DNA of 64,000 nucleotides from Nansenia antarctica (taxonomy: Eukaryota; Chordata; Actinopteri; Argentiniformes; Microstomatidae). The translations under genes were made by a program, and so were the position numbers. Shown one piece after another: positions 22,601 to 32,200 of this stretch. The DNA is taken from positions 29,162,382 through 29,226,381 of the forward strand of contig OZ022339.1 in assembly GCA_963989245.1 (NCBI GenBank), in the 5' to 3' direction. Each line of letters opens with the position of its first letter. Position 1 is the stretch's first letter. The notes under the pieces are model-generated. The model had not been told where the DNA came from, did not search any database, and saw only the letters and a program-made list of their open reading frames with translations.

Positions 22601-25020
22601 AACCATCTACAAAAAAACTGTTTATTACGGTTGGTTGTTCTGGTGCTGCTTGGGCAATTTAGGGTGTGGCCTGAGGAACTCTTTGGTGAAAGATGGGATT
22701 GTATCTTTTCATATGACATAATATTGTGGTTTTATATGATGTATTGATATCTTTTTTTTGCCTGTCTTGTTTTGCAACTGTATAGATATTGTGGACAGGG
22801 TGCACCTGCAAAAGAGGTCTTGGTCTCAGTTTGTTTCCCCCTGTATAAATAAATGCTGAATAAATAACTGGTCCACAATCAGCCCAAACACTGGTCCACA
22901 ATCAACCCAAACACTGGTGCACAATCAGCCCAAACACTGATCCACAATCAGCCCAAACACTGGTGCACAATCAGCCCAAACACTGGTGCACAATCAGCCC
23001 AAACACTGGTGCACAATCAACCCAAACACTGGTCCACAATCAACCCAAACACTGGTCCACAATCAACCCAAACACTGGTCCACAGGGTTCCTACAAGTTT
23101 CAACAAGTCACATTTAAGACCTTTTTTAGATTTTTGTCATCCTCAAGGTGATGAAATTAGGGATTTCACTGGCATACAGACAAAAAAGGAAGCGTAATTT
23201 CCGCATAAATAGATGTGGTCAGACTGATTTCCTTGCAGGATCTCTTAAGACCTACGGTAGCACCTCATTTTTAGACCAAATAACTGACATTTGGGACCTT
23301 TTGAGGCCTTATGCATTGGATTGATGGGTTTTAGACTTTACGGCTTTTTATGACCAGCGCAGGAACCCTGGGTCCACAATCAGACCAAACACTGGTCCAC
23401 AATCAGCCAAACACGTCCGTTTGTTGCCTCTCCCTCACCGTACCGAGCACCAGAGCCGCCGTTGGGATCTCGCTGGCCCTCATCCGTGACGCCCAGCTGT
23501 CTGAGCCACGCTGGAACGAGGAGGAACACTTCCTGATGAACTCCAGCAGGCTGTCCAGGATCTTCCTGTTCAGCTCATCCTGCAGAACCTGTCAGGCGAA
23601 GAATGTGTAGAAACGGTCACTCCTGGAAAATGACCCGATTCAGAACCTAATGGACGTCAGGGAGACACTCCAGTCCATTTCAGCATTTCACTTGTAGTTA
23701 TATATAAGCTTTGAGAGCATTTCAGAGTTGTCAAAGACATTATTGATCATTCAATAATGTTCTTACATGGTAAAAGACCATGACTAGCATAAGTGCTACT
23801 ACTACAGATCATATTGATAATGCACTATTATGGTGCGGTTCAGGAGAGGCGGAATGAGGAATGGTATCAAACACACACGTGTTTGATGCCATTCCTCATT
23901 CCAATCTATGCTTTACAATGAGCCCGTCCTCTGATGTCTACCTCCACCAGCCTCCCCTCATAGTGTGGTTATGGCATCAAGTCAGACTGTGTGTTCTCTC
24001 ACCTCTGTGTCTACCTTCACCTTGTCCCACAGCGCCTGGCAGTGTCTGAAACGCTCTCTGCTGTTGTCACTGTCCTCACTGCCATGCATGAAGTAACTCT
24101 CTGGGGGAAGAGACCATGATTAATACATCACACAGTTGCTGGGGACCCACCTAGCCCCATATGTGGCTCGGGATATATTATGTACTAGTATGTTCATATT
24201 TTAACAGATTATATATACACACACAACATCCACATGTAAATATTGGTCTTGGTCTTTAGCTAAGGACCCACCTTGACACATGCCAACACAACCTAACGGG
24301 TCTAAATGTCAAAGACATACCAGCTGGTTTGTTCATGAATACAGAGACAGAGATCACTCACCCACACTAACTGCCTTCTTTCTTTTCTTTGTACTGGGTT
24401 TGAACACGAAGCAACCCTATGAGAGATAGACAGCAACACAGTGATCTGGCTGGCTTGATAAAGAGACAGCATGCTGGTGTTTATGACTGTCAGTGTTGGG
24501 GAAGCTACTCTGAAAAAATACCCAATAACTTTACAAAGAAAGAAGTGGAGCTATACTAAAGCTAGCCTTGAGAGAACTATAGTGTCTCTATTCTAAAACT
24601 AATTTGAAAACGTAGTTCACTAGCTACATCGAAACTACTTTATCCAACACACGACTGTCAGTCACTGAAAGATGACCAGTCCATGTGACAGAAAGCTGTG
24701 AAATCACTGGGAGAGAAAACACTGGAGCGAAGTGGGGAGACCGGAGGCAGTTCAAACTCCAATTGTTGTTTTTTTTGTGGGGAAAAATGTTTGTGAGTAG
24801 TGAAAGTAACTTACGACACCGCTACATGGCAAAAAAAGTAGTTAATTACAGGGAAAACGACTAGGATTTGAATGTAGCTGAACTACCGTAAAGCTAGTGC
24901 AAAATGCTGTTAAACTGATAGTTGAACTACATGTAGTAACTACTCCCCAACACTGACCACTGCAATACGACTACGACATGTACAAATGTATCTTACCTTT
25001 GACACTGATGAAGTTGTCAT
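8956..25020 (-). CDS. orc3: Origin recognition complex subunit 3 (20 exons)
   Basis: Nuclear subunit of ORC that, with Orc1, 2, 4, 5 and 6, marks replication origins and loads MCM helicase; Orc3 pairs with Orc2. Coding exons 5'->3': 24997-25020, 24362-24416, 24003-24100, 23444-23588, 22451-22555, 22095-22267, 21574-21713, 21062-21221, 19710-19823, 16708-16841, 16302-16365, 15849-15965, 15144-15223, 14778-14911, 13943-14019, 13679-13776, 13051-13192, 12524-12640, 10052-10131, 8956-9061. All are GT/AG and phase-matched, totalling 2163 bases and 720 residues (human 711-712). Signature stretches: GCFVFKPSTKKRKK near the N-terminus, IPTAALVLGVNVPDHD, LMFIFGIATSPS, LCIELFQSLSC, IFLYHDFSVRNFIKGLQ, SLPKYPLGKQIREL, KLHLECGRLINL and the terminal LTWGGC. 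The exon-12 acceptor was set at CTTTTAG (exon from 15965) because only that keeps phase. Exons 12 and 17 run into minisatellites that copy their own donor sites. Confidence 0.95.
9086..9220 (-). mobile_element. SINE, family S (tail CTAAATG), in orc3 intron 19
   Basis: Minus-strand copy of a dispersed SINE containing CTGGCC-type head fragments and a tail like GCTTTGGAATAAGGC followed by CTAAATGCC. Other members: 15478-15535, 32675-32825, 42100-42275, 52565-52760 and 62795-62950. Confidence 0.6.
9309..9648. mobile_element. Foldback element, family F (CGCTAGTCAA arms)
   Basis: The left arm ends in TGACACGCTCGCTAGTCAA; the right arm starts TTGACTAGCGAGCGTGTCA. The outer parts (GACTTTTATTCAGA and its complement) also pair, as do outermost GGTGAAACC and GGTTTCACC. 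Related inserts lie at about 18500-18620 and 36400-36650. Confidence 0.7.
9660..9737. mobile_element. Palindromic element, family P, truncated copy 2
   Basis: Retains the right arm (ATTACAATGAGCCCGTCC, CCACCAGCCTCC) directly beside the family-F foldback element. Confidence 0.6.
10653..11420 (+). mobile_element. Decayed hAT-type element with TTF zinc-finger fragment
   Basis: Begins CAGTGTTTCCTC, the same end as the 17277-19593 element. At about 11270-11385 it encodes FIDNGFTCWKNMQLKFREH then LDNKRHKVW, which resembles the TTF-type zinc finger at the N-terminus of hAT transposases. The rest is stop-ridden or lost. It lies in orc3 intron 18 and is read as a dead transposon remnant. Confidence 0.5.
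11428..11745 (+). mobile_element. THAP-like transposon fragment, copy A (frameshifted)
   Basis: About 85% alike, by eye, to 20692-20990. It shares AAGTCGTGACGTG, GCGCTTTTCCGAGGCTC and a short frame that in copy B reads GKCCVPCCMNRSESKKRL, a THAP-type zinc-finger start. In this copy a single-base length difference just after the ATG breaks that frame. Confidence 0.45.
12138..12500 (+). repeat. AGTATAGTAC-type satellite in orc3 intron 18
   Basis: About 360 bases of degenerate AGTAGTATAGTACAGT units ending about 20 bases from the exon-18 donor. The minus-strand open frame across it (YYCTILLYYTTV) is only low-complexity translation. Confidence 0.95.
12655..12790 (+). repeat. (ATC)n-rich microsatellite beside the orc3 exon-18 acceptor
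   Basis: Degenerate CAT/CAC triplet array beginning 15 bases from the exon-18 acceptor, in intron 17. Confidence 0.9.
12850..13050 (-). repeat. orc3: 30-bp minisatellite made from the orc3 exon-17 3' end and donor
   Basis: Six full 30-bp units (12871-13050) plus one 21-bp unit (12850-12870), directly after exon 17. On the coding strand each unit ends in CACTACCTACAG followed by GTAAC, the same as the real exon end. That gives eight donors at 12849, 12870, 12900, 12930, 12960, 12990, 13020 and 13050 (last base before each upstream segment). The spacings are multiples of three and the exon-17 frame stays open across the array, so each extra unit would add ten residues. The innermost donor is taken as authentic because it matches the vertebrate protein. 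Confidence 0.9.
13522..13602 (+). repeat. (AG)n microsatellite in orc3 intron 16
   Basis: About 40 GA units, roughly 75 bases from the exon-16 donor at 13678. Confidence 0.95.
14495..14763 (+). mobile_element. tRNA-derived SINE, family T, copy 1
   Basis: The A-box region TGTGGCGCAGGAGGTAGAG and B-box region GGTTCGAGCCCC form the tRNA head. The body carries CCTTGGGCAAGACACTGAAC and the tail ends CTATATAAGTGCAGTCCATTT. Full copies are also at 35021-35270 and 51983-52230, with a 5' fragment at 47701-47808. It sits in orc3 intron 14, ending just before exon 14. Confidence 0.8.
15251..15390. mobile_element. Palindromic element, family P, copy 3
   Basis: Full-length form starting AGGGGAGGCTGGTGG and ending CCTCCACCAGCCTC, in orc3 intron 12. 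Confidence 0.75.
15478..15535 (-). mobile_element. SINE family S tail fragment
   Basis: Only the conserved 3' tail (GTCGCTTTGGAATAAGGCGT, CTAAATGCC on the minus strand) remains. It lies just beyond the exon-12 minisatellite. Confidence 0.6.
15561..15848 (-). repeat. orc3: 32-bp minisatellite made from the orc3 exon-12 3' end and donor
   Basis: Eight 32-bp units from 15561, then one 27-bp unit (15817-15843) next to exon 12. On the coding strand each carries CCCCCTGGGGAAACAG followed by GTAAC or ATAAC. Units starting at 15561, 15593, 15625, 15689 and 15817 keep a donor GT; those at 15657, 15721, 15753 and 15785 have AT instead. The 27-bp copy is in frame and would add VTKYPLGKQ. The 32-bp units shift frame and meet a stop. 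This array is unrelated in sequence to the exon-17 array. Confidence 0.9.
16915..17240 (+). repeat. GACAGACA-type satellite in orc3 intron 9
   Basis: Degenerate CAGACAGAGAGA units. Long open frames on both strands (RQTDRQTD, SLCLSVCL) are low-complexity artefacts. Confidence 0.95.
18204..18361. mobile_element. MITE with GGGGGGTGTTCCATC ends
   Basis: Terminal repeats of 23 bp with one mismatch: GGGGGGTGTTCCATC on the left and GATGGAACACCCCCC on the right. It is 158 bp long and nested in the inner hAT element. Confidence 0.75.
18894..18977. repeat. Perfect 29-bp hairpin
   Basis: CACTGCCCGAGAGAGAAGG and the following CACCC-type bases at 18894-18922 pair perfectly with 18949-18977. Flanking TG/CA-rich arms extend the palindrome imperfectly to about 18846-19026. 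Confidence 0.85.
19830..19955 (+). repeat. GAGAGACAGAGGGGAAGAGAG minisatellite beside the orc3 exon-9 acceptor
   Basis: About four G/A-rich units starting within ten bases of the acceptor of exon 9. A CAGA-repeat tract lies on the donor side. Confidence 0.85.
20211..20332. mobile_element. Palindromic element, family P, copy 4
   Basis: Starts AGGGGAGGCTGGTG and has diverged arms ending CGACCTCCACAAGCC. It lies in orc3 intron 8. Confidence 0.65.
20415..20510 (-). mobile_element. Retroelement 3'-tail fragment (AATCAGAATCA type)
   Basis: AGAATCAGAATCAAGTTTATT followed by CCAATTCTTAGGCTTCAG matches a second copy at 53110-53225. This is typical of the 3' ends of fish non-LTR elements. Confidence 0.45.
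20692..20990 (+). mobile_element. THAP-like transposon fragment, copy B
   Basis: From ATG at 20812 the frame reads MGKTGKCCVPCCMNRSESKK, resembling the C-x2-C start of THAP DNA-binding fingers found in P-element-like transposases. Only the first part of a THAP domain is recognisable. See copy A at 11428-11745. Confidence 0.45.
22863..23415 (+). repeat. 23-bp minisatellite in orc3 intron 4, interrupted by a MITE
   Basis: About ten units of ACTGGTCCACAATCAACCCA-type sequence at 22863-23082 and two more at 23372-23415, about 30 bases from the exon-4 donor. Between them sits an element with CAGGGTTCCTACAAG and GCAGGAACCCTG ends. Confidence 0.9.
23083..23368. mobile_element. hAT-type MITE inserted in the intron-4 minisatellite
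   Basis: The ends CAGGGTTCC and GGAACCCTG are complementary. GGTCCACA flanks both sides, but since the host repeat has the same sequence a target duplication cannot be separated from it. Confidence 0.7.
23841..23957. mobile_element. Palindromic element, family P, copy 5
   Basis: The centre reads GGTATCAAACACACACGTGTT then TGATGCC; the right arm is TTACAATGAGCCCGTCCTC. It lies in orc3 intron 3. Confidence 0.7.
24491..24955. mobile_element. hAT-type MITE filling orc3 intron 1
   Basis: Starts CAGTGTTGGGGAAGCTACT and ends AGTAACTACTCCCCAACACTG. It makes up about 80% of the 580-bp intron 1. No clear 8-bp duplication is seen. Confidence 0.75.
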
Positions 25021-25880
25021 GTCCAGCTCAAATGTACCCGACTCTTTATAATATAATGTTTTCTATTTATATAACTATCTTTACTATCAGTGGCTGCAGA
25101 AAGTTTCCATCCAGGCTGAAGATGTGTGGTTTTCTTCACTTCCCGCCATGATGACGTAGGCGAGGGAGGCTGCATTCAGAGTCAATCATCGTTGACTGAA
25201 TGTTTCATACGTTGTCTAGCCTGATCACAGAGCCAAAGCAGTGAGTTTATATGGCTCACTGTGCAAAGCAACATCTGGGATACGAAGAGAAACCATCTAA
25301 CAAGGTTTCCAGGTTATCATTTGCATAGCTATTAGGCTACAAGGAGTATAACTGTTTAGCCGTTGACCATAACCATTTAGTGAGAGTGGCCGTTCATCCT
25401 TTTTGAGTTTCCGATTTGCACATTTCCTCCAGTTATAACATATCTTAGTCTGCCAACGTATCCAACCAAACTCCTAGACATGTGCCTCCAGTTATAATGT
25501 ATATATTCCAAACCAACCAGTGTGTATTTACTTAGGGTCTGTACTCGCTGAGGCACACTACTACCACTGGCAAGAAACAGCGGCATTCATACAAATGCAT
25601 TATTCAGCTAAATGAAATAACTTGATGAAAAGTCATCTCTCATTGTCCTTTGTTGTAATGTAGTACTGTTGTAAGTGTGGTAATGCCTCATTCAAACTGA
25701 CATACATTTAGTAACCAAAAAATGCATTATATGTATACAACTTTAATAATATATTTACAAATGTGACTTAAAAGTTGAGGTTCACTTCTTATATGAAGAG
25801 CCAGAACATGTCAAACATGAAGAACAATACATACACACAAAGGCAAGAAGAGGAGGTTTTACAAAAGCAAACAGTTACAT
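25021..25880. other. orc3-znf292 spacer
   Basis: Under 0.9 kb separates the orc3 start codon from the znf292 poly(A) signal. It holds the orc3 promoter and no further exon. In mammals several genes (RARS2, SLC35A1, CFAP206, SMIM8, GJB7) occupy this place. Confidence 0.6.
25135..25165 (-). promoter_or_regulatory. orc3: orc3 promoter motifs (E2F/YY1/ATF-like)
   Basis: TTCCCGCC at 25140-25147 overlaps ATGGCGGG on the minus strand, with TGACGTAG next to it, about 120 bases before the orc3 ATG. E2F control suits a replication gene. This is inference from short motifs. Confidence 0.4.
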
Positions 25881-25886
25881 TTTATT
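25881..25886 (-). terminator. znf292: znf292 poly(A) signal candidate
   Basis: AATAAA on the minus strand 407 bases after the znf292 stop, in an AT-rich 3' UTR. Confidence 0.5.
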
Positions 25887-26292
25887 GAACACTTTGTGGA
25901 AGACATGTAAATATTACAGATACTAGTGTTGAAGAAAATAAAATAAATACAACAAAAAGTAAAAATCCCATAGGGATATATAAAAACTTTGTTTTTCCTT
26001 AAAATTGATTTAGTAAAAACAAAATTTAGTACTAGAAGCATCATAAATACAAACATGATCTAAATCTATGTCCCCTATAGATTACCTGGTTCTTGTATAA
26101 CTAATAACATATCAACCATTACATACATTTCATAAGTATAAAATTCTCCATGATCAACTATTCAGAGATTAAAACGTGTGTAACTGTTGGAAATATGATG
26201 CAATATTAACAGGTCTGTCTGCAGCATGTTACTTGTCTAATCCTGAGTGAAAGAGTTTAAAATAAAAACATCAGGTTGTGTGAACATTAAAA

Positions 26293-29200
26293 TCAACTAT
26301 ATAGCCACCTTTCTATAATCACCATGGGTCGCATATCTTGGAGTTGTTTTAACAGGAGATCAGCACCACAGGAAAAGGTTTTGTCTATCACAATCTTAAC
26401 ATTTTTCACTGATTTCAGATTCAGTGGATTTCTGAAGTCTACAAGTGGGATTAATTCATTATCAAACATTATGTTAGCTGTTTTCGCCAGGAGGGTGGTG
26501 CGTTGACGCTTCAAAGGCAATTCAGGGCCAGAACCATCATTTATTTTCCTTTTGGGAGGGTGCGAAGATTCCAGGAAGTCCAACAGAGAACCCTCAAACC
26601 CAATCGGTTGAAAAGAGTCTGGATCAACAGTACTTTCGGATTGTTCCTCTTGGGGCACAGCAGTAACTAGTTCTGAGTTTTCTGTAACACAGTTTACTTT
26701 AACAGTGGAGCGATTTCGGAGGGTCGACTTTCTCTCTTGGCTCGGACGCGGCACCGGTGTCTGTTCTGATTTCCGGGGACGGCCCTTCTTCTTCACCTCT
26801 CCGAGCGTAGAAGCTTGGGACTCAGAACTCTCCTCTTCATTCGACGCCTTCGCCTCAGATTCAGTGACGTCATCGAAGGAATCGGGCTCCTGACAGGAGT
26901 TGACCTTTGAACTCTCTGTATCGCTGTCGTCGTCCTGGTCGTCCTTCTCCTCGGAGGAAGACTCTGTTGACATGCCCTCGGATTTGTTGGCATCTTTGAA
27001 CCTAGAGCGGGAGTACTTTTTGCAGAATATGAACAGGCTTCTCTGGTCTTCTATGTATCGTTCCGAGAGGCCATGTGTGGTGTAATGTCTAAATATGTTA
27101 CGTTCAGCCCGTTCCACTGAATCACAGCCCTTGATCATGCACGGGTATTGCAAGGAAGATTTTTTGGTGCACATGGTGGACGCCTCATCCTGGGACTTCA
27201 GAATGGGCTTCCCAAAGCTAGTCCAGTGGTTCACCGATCTCACATCCTTCTTCTTAGCGTTTTTCTTCTTCATTTTTAACTTGTTTTCAATGTTCTCTTT
27301 ACCATTGGTGGGACTGCCCTCTGCCGTTCTTGACTGCTGCTGCAGCGTCTTGCAATCACCTACAAAATCATGCTTCTTCATCATGTGGCGGAGGAGGTTA
27401 TGCCGCGTCGTGTAGACCCGGTCACAGCTGTCAGACTCGCATTTAAAAGTCTGATCCACACTGCCTCTCTCTGAGATGTTAATCTCTTTGTGGTAGTTTT
27501 TAATGTGCTCAATGTATTTCTCCACTGAGGCGCACGGGAGTGTGCACTCCGGCCGGTCACACTGGAACGTCCCCACATACATACTGGACATCATGGCGGT
27601 GGTTTTATCCCGAGTGAACTTATGAAGCAAGAGGTAATGCTGCACTAAGCTTGTAATCTCTGGGAATATTCGTGAACAGTCCTTCACTTGACATCTGACC
27701 TCCTTATCATGGACCACTCCCTCCTGCCCACCAAAGGCACCGGCCTTCTCAGCGTCAGGGATCTCTGCACTCGGGGGAAGGGAGGACTGGTGCATCGCCC
27801 TGTAATGGAGGATCAAGTTTTGCTGGATGGTGAAAGCTGCGACGCACCCTTCGTGAACACAGCGATAGGGCCTATAGGGGCTGAACGCGTCACCATCACC
27901 CATCTTCATCCCCAGCCTTTTCTGTGGTGATTCTTTCCTCTGGCCTGGTAACTCCTCTTTCAATTTCATGTGTTTTGAGCTGTTCGCTTTCTCTGGTGAG
28001 GGTTTCACAGCCAGGACACTGGACACCGCTGCGTCTTCTGTCGATTGGCTGACAGACGTCAGAGAGCCTAATCCTGCTTCCTGTTCTGCAACAGTGTCCC
28101 CTTGATCGAGCTGTTGCTTCAACACAGGGGTGTGGTCAACCTTCAGAGTTGTTGCTATAGGCTGTTCTTCATTGGCCGCTCCCACCCTGTATGGTGACGC
28201 TAATCCATCAGGTGACCTGTCAGAATTCACCATATTGTTTTGTGGTGGTTGTGGTTGCGGGTGCACCCGCTCAACTGTCACATGGTGTGTGGAACCCTCT
28301 AGTACAGCATTTCCTGCTGTAATGACTTCATAGGCGTTCGAGTGACCTTCCTGATCTGTGGCTTCCATTTGACATCCAATGGCGTAATCATCAAGTGGCT
28401 CTTGTTTGATGCGAGTTGACACAACCGGAAATACATTTTCTACTAAAGATACATTTTCTACTGAAGACACATTTTCCTGACTGCTATTCCCCTCTGACTC
28501 GACAGCTGTGTTGCTTGACCTGCTTTTGCGATAACCTATCTTCAACTTGATCATCTCTGCCTTGGTGAGGCGGTGGACTTTCTCATAGTGAATTCTAAGG
28601 CCAGTCGTCCTGGTGAATGTTTTTGGGCATATGTGACAGGGATACGGGGAGAATTTGACTGGGGTTTTCTTCAATTCCTCAATCATCTCCGGCGTGTAAT
28701 CATGCATTTTCCAGAGGTGTCGGAATAGTGCCTCCTTAGTCATGAACCCATACTCACAATTTTCCTTCTCACACTTGAACGGCTTGGGGCCCTTGTCACG
28801 AGGCTGCTCTTCCTTTTTAACCTTTGTTTTTAAAACAAGCAGTGGTTGAGTTATAGCTTGATCATTGGTTGAGGTGGCATCACTGGGGCTGGGTTCATTG
28901 GTCGCAGAGGGGGGGCACTTTTCCTGCAACATTCGCTCCTGGGCAGCTTCAACTAAATCCAGCCTTTGAAAGGCTTTCTGAATTTCCATAAGGTGATCAT
29001 CTGGACATAGTGCATCTGTAGAGGCTGTATTTGGCCTCATGTTCTCATTTTGACTGCCATTTGACTGTGGGCTGTTGTTGTGAGGCTGCGCACCAGTCAA
29101 AACAGATGAAGAGTTGTTTGATGAATGGGACTTCGTTGGTTTTTGGACATCAGGTTGAGTCAAGTCAGAGGGTTTTATTGTAGACAGACTACCATCTTCC

Positions 29201-32200
29201 AGGGGGAACTCTCCATTTTGCAGATTTAACATAGCAGCTCCATTAGCCTCAGGAACATGTGGGTCATTGAGGAAGTCAAGGAATGACATTGGCAAATCAG
29301 CCGTCAAGTCTATTTCTTCTATTGGTTTGCACTGAGAGCGCTTCGACAAATGACCGCCAAGAGACTTGGTGCTGGAGAACTCCCTAAAGCACCGTCTGCA
29401 GATGACTTTACCATCCTTTATGATAGCAGGCCATTTAGTCCTCTTGCTGCTCCTTTTTCCTTTCTTGGTCTCGTCAACGCTCTTCTCCTCTGAAGGGATG
29501 GCCTCAGATTCAGCGGGAAAAGACTCATCCTCATAGGAGAAATCTGTTGGAACAGCAGACTGTGGACTAAGCATTCCATCTCTAGAACTGTCCATCTGAT
29601 TTTCATAGCCCGGTGATATCATATGGGCTATGTTCTCCGTCTTAATAATTCCCACTATGCTTCCGCTAGGTGCTATCTGACCATCATGGCTCATTGCTTT
29701 ACTTGGGATGTCCATCAGTGGCCTTGGTGGTGTTGCACTATGACTAGGGGTTACATTTGGAGCATAGGGGCCCTGGTAACTCCCCACAGGCATGCTTCCA
29801 ACGGCAGCCATGTTATCTCCATTACTCAACTGGGCAATCATACCGGAACTGCCTTTCCTCATCAATTGATCATCAACAGCATTCGCATTAAACTCTGGTT
29901 GCATCATCGCATACGGCTGTCCTCCATTATGCATTTGAACACCGTTATCCAGCATCAGGGAGCTTGACACATATTGAGACATTAAACTGGACTCTGAAGA
30001 AACGTGTGGAATAGGCCCGCCATGGATCACTGCCAGCGCGTGGTCCTTCTCCCTCCTATCTGGTGGATGTCCAGGGGCGGCGTGGTATGTTTCAGGCTGC
30101 CAGTGAGTTAAGCTTCTGGAGGGGTATTCATTCTGCTGGTAGGGATCTGCATAACAGTTGTTCATTGCCGATGAGGACCACGGTTGAGACATCTCTGACT
30201 GCATCAGCCCTGCTGTGTTCCCCCAAGGAGGATAGGCTGAGGTATTTATCATTGGAGTAGTGATGGGTGCTGGATCAGTGGACAAAGGATAACATGATGC
30301 TGGTGAGCTCGAATAAGCCATTGGGTATTCCATCGGCTGTATCCCAGTATTATTGCATAGTGGGGAAAGATGGTGGTGCGATGCTGGGTCATTAGGGGCC
30401 TGTGACGGACCAACTGAAGGCCTGTCTTTTCTTGAAGTTATCTTGGCAACTTTCTTGTATTTCTTGGCCAATTTCCATTCCTCAAAGAAGTCGGTGTGTG
30501 TTTTCTTCACATGCCTGGAGAGACTTTTAGAGGTGCTGTATGACCGCGTGCAATCCTCAAACGGGCAGCAATGTTCATCAGCATTGCCACCAGGAGAGTT
30601 ACGACACGGTTGTAACAAAAACGGTTTTTCGCTCTTGATCTTGACTTCTGGTGTGGGTAAGATCTGTGGTAATACTTTCTGATATATATGAGCCAATCCA
30701 CTTCCCTGTTCCTCCTTCAGATTCCCTTCCAGTGGGTTTGCCGTAAAGGGATACTGGGGATTCTCCCCATTTGCAACCATGTTGTGGTGAGCTCGTGGAG
30801 CCTCAGGAGACAGGTTTCCATCCCCCGATTCCAATGTGGGTTGAACCAATGGAGTGTAACATGTCTGCGGCTCTTCCATGGGATTTGCAATACAATTCAG
30901 CATGCTCTCAACTGAATGTTTTACTTTCACAGGAAAAGCTTCTTTAGGGACCTCAGGTTTTCGTGACGTAGATGAGCCTGATAATATCATAACATCCTTC
31001 ATATACGCTTGTGTATTAATCCGCTCAAGGCGCACAAAGGCGGCGCATGATTCCACTGGCCTGGGTACACACTGGGCTAAAGTCTCCACTTGAGTTGGGT
31101 TCAGATGGTTCTCACTTGTGATGGACACCTCACTGACATCATGGTTCTCCAGGTGCAACCTCAACTGGGCCTGTGAATAGAAAATCTTCCCACAATTAGC
31201 CATTTTGCAGGTGAATGTTAGGTAATGCTGAGCCTCGTGATCATACAACAGGTAGGCCTCGTTGAAGATCCGCTCACAGTTAGGGAACATGCACATTGCC
31301 TTGAATTCAGCATGCTGCCTTCTGTGCATGAGAAGCTCTGAGTTGGAGTTGAAGCTGCCAGTGCAGTTGAGCTGTATGCAGTTGTAGGGCTTAGTGCCAC
31401 AGTGAATTTGCAAATGGTCGTTGAGATGTGTGACGTTAACAAACTGTCGACGACAGTACTGGCACACCACCTTCTGTCGTTGTAACTCCAGGAACCGCGT
31501 CGCCTCTTCGTCATTTTTGTGGGCTTTTACGTGGGCTACAAGATTACGGAAAAACTTAAAAACCTTCTGACAGTTTGTAACGGGGCAGACACAGTCCTCC
31601 GTGAATTCTGTGTCGCATCTTGCTTGTCCAGGCTTCGGAGGAGGGCTGAGCTGGACAGTTGCAGCACTGGTGTGATTTAGACAGGGAGAAGTAGTAGCTT
31701 TAGCCGGGCTGACGTTTGCCTGGGGCTCAACCTTCACAACAGTTGTCTCTTTGATGCTGTTAGACTGCCTGCCTGGGGATTGCGGTGGCTTGCTCAATTT
31801 CCTAGTTGCTTTCATAGCAGCCAGTCGTTCTTTACAAGATTTCTTAACATGTGATGTTACATGTGGTTCGAAAACCTCCTTGTTGTCGAAACTGTCTGCA
31901 CAAATAGGGCAAGTGTAAATCCCATCCTTAAAATGCTTCTGAGCGTGACGGACGATTCTGTGGCCAAGGAACTCTTTATCACATAACACGCAGTACTGCA
32001 TATAGGCTCGCCAGTTCCTGAACCTGGCAGACACAAATCCTTTCTCCCGTAGTTTCTTAGCTTCCCTATTTTTTTCTCTTTCGTCTGAAATCTCATTCAG
32101 TTCGTTTGTAGTGTTCAAAAGAAAATCCTCCAAGTCTTTGAACTCCGGACCCTTGTCTGACGCTTCGCCCTCTCCAACGTCTGTGTCGTTGAGGTCATCG

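Noticed and set aside
26705..26893. Small plus-strand frames across znf292 exon 8
   Set aside because: Shadows of the long minus-strand coding exon.
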